The position numbers and the translations under genes were made by a program. Under the pieces are notes generated by a model, which was not told the origin of the DNA, ran no database searches, and saw nothing but the letters and a program-made list of their open reading frames with translations. Of a stretch of DNA of 64,000 bases, positions 61,666-64,000 are shown piece after piece. The stretch is from Mycobacteriaceae bacterium (GTDB taxonomy: Bacteria > Actinomycetota > Actinomycetes > Mycobacteriales > Mycobacteriaceae), in NCBI GenBank assembly GCA_019749805.1, contig JAIEPH010000011.1, forward strand, positions 62,001-126,000. The letters are read 5' to 3'. Each line of letters starts with the position of its first letter. Positions within the stretch are counted from its first letter, which is position 1.

Positions 61666-62774
61666 GCGGCATCATGCTTGTCGGTGATCAACTCTTCCAC
61701 GATCCCGTTGTCGGCACCCAACTCAGACGCCTTGGTGGACAGCTGTGGCGTCGCACTGCAACGGGTCTCGCCGGCATCCGGCAGTTCGGCGTAGGTCGCG
61801 GCGACGGCTGACATCGAGAACTCGATCAGCTCACCGCCGCCCCTGCGCAACGACTGCACCACCGCCACCGCGGCTTCCAGACCGGTCAGCGGGTCGGCGA
61901 TCGCGTCACCGCAGAAGACCGGCGAATCATCACCCCCACAGACCAACCCGCCGGAGACGGCCGCGTCGTCACCGAAGGCGACCCAGTTGGCGTGCTCCTC
62001 CCTGGTGCCGTGGCCGGTGATCCTCAGCCAGACTTTTCCGTCTCGCGGACCAATCGCCACCGGTCCGAGCCCGCGGCGGATCAATGCCGCCGGGCGTGAC
62101 GACTCGATCACGACATCGGCGGCGGCAAGCAGCGCCTGCAATCCGGCGGGATCGTCGAAATCTACTAGATACGATAGCTTTCCACCATTCATCCAGTCGA
62201 AGAACGCCGGCGCTCCCGCGCGTGCCCCATCCGGACGCGATGCGCTTTCGACCTTCACGACGGTCGCACCCGCACGCACGAGCAGTTGTCCGCAGAGCGG
62301 GCCGGCCCACATCGCGGACAGGTCGGCGACCAGGAGTCGCGAGGGGCTGCGCGCTACGGTCGCCGCACCGAACGGGTAGATGCGCGGCGCTTCGGCGGGC
62401 GTCTCGCCGAGCGCGGCGACCGGAAGTCCAAGCAGGCGAGCGCGTTCGGTGATCTCGGCACTGTCGCGTTCGGCGATCCAGCGGTGCACCGCGGGCCAGG
62501 CATCATCTCCGACGGCATCCGCCTCTATCAGTGCCGGCACCGTGTCGACGTCATCGGGACGTGACAGCGTCAGCGCACACCACCCGTCACGGCTTTGCAT
62601 GAGATGCGTCGCCCCACCGGCGGAGATTCGGCCTTGTGGTGTGTGGCCGAGTAGCCCTGCGCGGCCCGCGATTATGACGTCGGCGTCAACTTCGGTGTCG
62701 GTGAGGGTGCGAAAATCGTTGGCGACGCGGCGAGCCCGCGATACCACTCCAACGGGAACCGCCAACGACGTCAC
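61659..62774 (-). CDS. Class III CoA-transferase (CaiB/BaiF family)
   Basis: 371 residues from GTG 62774 (VTSLAVPVGVV). Typical segments: LVADLSAMWAGPLCGQLL, GATVVKVE, FFDWMNGGKLSYLVD, and WVAFGDDAAVSGG holding the probable catalytic Asp. Moves CoA between carboxylic acids. The frame is open to 62966 but that part is antisense-like shadow over the MaoC gene and the domain starts after 62774. 13 bp downstream of the MaoC-like gene on the same strand, forming a three-gene operon maoC-caiB-amidohydrolase. Confidence 0.85.
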   Translation of the reverse strand: MTSLAVPVGVVSRARRVANDFRTLTDTEVDADVIIAGRAGLLGHTPQGRISAGGATHLMQSRDGWCALTLSRPDDVDTVPALIEADAVGDDAWPAVHRWIAERDSAEITERARLLGLPVAALGETPAEAPRIYPFGAATVARSPSRLLVADLSAMWAGPLCGQLLVRAGATVVKVESASRPDGARAGAPAFFDWMNGGKLSYLVDFDDPAGLQALLAAADVVIESSRPAALIRRGLGPVAIGPRDGKVWLRITGHGTREEHANWVAFGDDAAVSGGLVCGGDDSPVFCGDAIADPLTGLEAAVAVVQSLRRGGGELIEFSMSAVAATYAELPDAGETRCSATPQLSTKASELGADNGIVEELITDKHDAAC

Positions 62775-62787
62775 AGCCCTATTGTGC

Positions 62788-63771
62788 TCAGAACTGCAGA
62801 GCAGTAAAGCGCCAGTCCAGAACCTGCTGGTCAGGCTCACCGACGGCATAGACGACGGACCGCAGCTCGAGGACGCCGCCGCGACCGTCGGCCAACGGCA
62901 CCGCGCCCTCGACATGCAGTTCGCTGTACAGCGTGTCGCCCTCGTGTACCGGTGCGGTGTGGTCACAGGACTGCCAGCCCAACACCGTCACCATGTTGGG
63001 CAGCAGTCGGCTGGCTTGCGCCAGCGCCAGGCCGATGGTGTGCCCGCCATACACCAGCCGTTGGCCGCCGCCTCGCCAATCATGATGGGTAGCAGCGATA
63101 TTCAGCGTCAGACGCGCGAGTTCGGGTGAACTGCTGACGACGTCGGCGCTGCTGTGCAGCACGGTGCCGGCAACCCCCGCGTCGAAGTGCGCTCCAGGTA
63201 CCTTGGCGCGGTACGCGTCAGCGTTCCAGTCGGCGGTCGGGTCGGCCACCGGTGCCTGATCGTTGCCGATCACCGACATGTCATCGGCATGGCCGGTGTC
63301 GGATGCCCTGTCGCTGAGCGGCAGCATCGCGCAGCGGTGAAAGTCTAGGACCAGTCGGCCGACGTCGTCGACGGTCGTCATCCGCAGTGCCGCAAGACCG
63401 GTCGGTGCACGCCCGGGCCTCATCGAGTTCTGCTTGAGCCCAACGATTTCAGTGCGGGTGAACAACGTGTCGCCGATGACCGGGTAGCGGTGGAACATCA
63501 GACCGCGGTAGAACAAGTTGGCCGTGACCCGCTGCGTCACCAGCGTCGTCTGCCCAATCGCCACGTCGCATACGAGCGCCGGATGGGCCAGCGGCGCGGG
63601 GGCGCCGGTGACGGCCGCCGACAGTTCGGCATCGAGCGCGAGGCGCAGACGGTCGCCGATGATCGACTGGTGCACGGCGGCGGCGCCTGCGGTCAACGTC
63701 ATCGATGGTGCGTCGTCGAAAACCTGGCCGACCGCCAGATCGTCGAAGTATGGGCCGCTCACGGCAGCCAT
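62788..63771 (-). CDS. MaoC-like double-hotdog protein, Rv0216-like
   Basis: 327 residues from ATG 63771 (333 from GTG 63789). Rv0216 of M. tuberculosis (337) has a solved double-hotdog fold of (R)-hydratase type with unclear activity. Visible: GPYFDDLAVGQVF at the N terminus, and a C-terminal hotdog with YGGHTIGLALAQASRL in place of the canonical D-H hydratase motif. Probably acts on an enoyl-CoA or ester. Divergent from a fadE3-like gene, as in M. tuberculosis. Confidence 0.87.
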   Translation of the reverse strand: MAAVSGPYFDDLAVGQVFDDAPSMTLTAGAAAVHQSIIGDRLRLALDAELSAAVTGAPAPLAHPALVCDVAIGQTTLVTQRVTANLFYRGLMFHRYPVIGDTLFTRTEIVGLKQNSMRPGRAPTGLAALRMTTVDDVGRLVLDFHRCAMLPLSDRASDTGHADDMSVIGNDQAPVADPTADWNADAYRAKVPGAHFDAGVAGTVLHSSADVVSSSPELARLTLNIAATHHDWRGGGQRLVYGGHTIGLALAQASRLLPNMVTVLGWQSCDHTAPVHEGDTLYSELHVEGAVPLADGRGGVLELRSVVYAVGEPDQQVLDWRFTALQF

Positions 63772-63794
63772 GCTGGCATTAGGCCGCACAAAGT

Positions 63795-63820
63795 GTCAAT
63801 ATGGCCGTACATATGTTGAC
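63795..63820. promoter_or_regulatory. Dyad over the fadE3 start region
   Basis: GTCAA and TTGAC arms (63795-63799, 63816-63820), with matching AT dinucleotides inside, form a 26-bp imperfect palindrome between the divergent MaoC-like and fadE3-like genes. It could bind a dimeric repressor. Confidence 0.35.
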
Positions 63821-64000
63821 TCAAGAAGAGACCATGCTGGTGGAGACGGTGCGGGCCTTCGTGGACCGTGACGTCAAACCTGCCGTGCGGGTGACCGAAC
63901 ACGCCAACGAGTACCCCCGGGCGTGGATCGAACAGATGAAGCGCATCGGCATCTACGGCCTGGCGGTCCCCGAGTCGTACGGTGGTTCCCCGGTGTCGAT
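63801..64000 (+). CDS. fadE3: Acyl-CoA dehydrogenase, FadE3-like, N-terminal part (cut by the window end)
   Basis: The visible frame reads MLTQEETMLVETVRAFVDRD then KPAVRVTEHANEYPRAWIEQ and IGIYGLAVPESYGG, the standard ACAD N-terminal helical domain. ATG 63801, 63813 and 63834 are all in frame; the dyad over the first two may argue for a later start. Placement next to the Rv0216-like gene suggests FadE3 (Rv0215c, 357 residues). The rest lies beyond the window. Confidence 0.8.
   Translation, partial: MAVHMLTQEETMLVETVRAFVDRDVKPAVRVTEHANEYPRAWIEQMKRIGIYGLAVPESYGGSPVS

Overview
The window comes from a mycobacterium, most likely a fast-growing Mycolicibacterium. The DNA is GC-rich, and it carries MmpL, PapA and Pks genes, a WS/DGAT acyltransferase, the arabinan arabinofuranosyltransferase AftD and many fad genes. 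Gene order from about 16 kb to the right end is largely the M. tuberculosis block Rv0215c to Rv0244c, read in the opposite direction. Gene names below come from recognising protein sequence and order, not from a database search.

Region 1 (0-17 kb) is a polyketide glycolipid locus: an MmpL transporter, a PapA acyltransferase and a divergent 3694-residue bimodular PKS (KS-AT-KR-ACP, then KS-AT-DH-ER-KR-ACP). Domain content, length and position beside a reductase gene and fadE5 match the trehalose polyphleate (TPP) locus of M. smegmatis. Its remaining genes (fadD23 and the PE-domain acyltransferase) would lie left of the window. Region 2 (17-28 kb) holds fatty-acid genes (fadE5, fadA2, fabG4, htdX) and a TetR gene. 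A candidate small RNA lies downstream of fadE5, and an LLM oxidoreductase and a TDT transporter sit between fadE5 and fadA2. An IS630-type element with a passenger gene sits between htdX and tetR. Matching palindromes at fadA2/fabG4 and at the tetR start suggest that this TetR controls the cluster.

Region 3 (27-43.5 kb) is mainly cell envelope: LpqI, a small membrane protein, AftD, a Php-type lactonase, an acyl-CoA synthetase, an acyltransferase-3 protein, a DUF3068 protein, a polytopic membrane protein, a glycosyltransferase, a methyltransferase and a KstR-type aldehyde dehydrogenase. Region 4 (43.5-51 kb) is more accessory: a TetR gene behind a small leader ORF, a RibD-like reductase, an AraC/DinB fusion, a heteromeric acyl-CoA dehydrogenase pair, a broken arylamine N-acetyltransferase, EchA1 and a Ser/Thr kinase.

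Region 5 (51-64 kb) is lipid turnover: a PlsC-like acyltransferase behind a KstR operator, two LipC-like hydrolases, a triacylglycerol synthase, a fused acyl-CoA dehydrogenase, a remnant phosphonate-type module (HD protein, GntR/PhnF-like regulator, stump of a FAD oxidoreductase), LipW, an amidohydrolase, a CoA transferase, a MaoC-like hydratase and the start of a fadE3-like gene. Nine genes have a TANNNT -10 box 6-8 bases before the start codon, which implies leaderless mRNAs. No tRNA, rRNA, CRISPR array or replication origin was seen.
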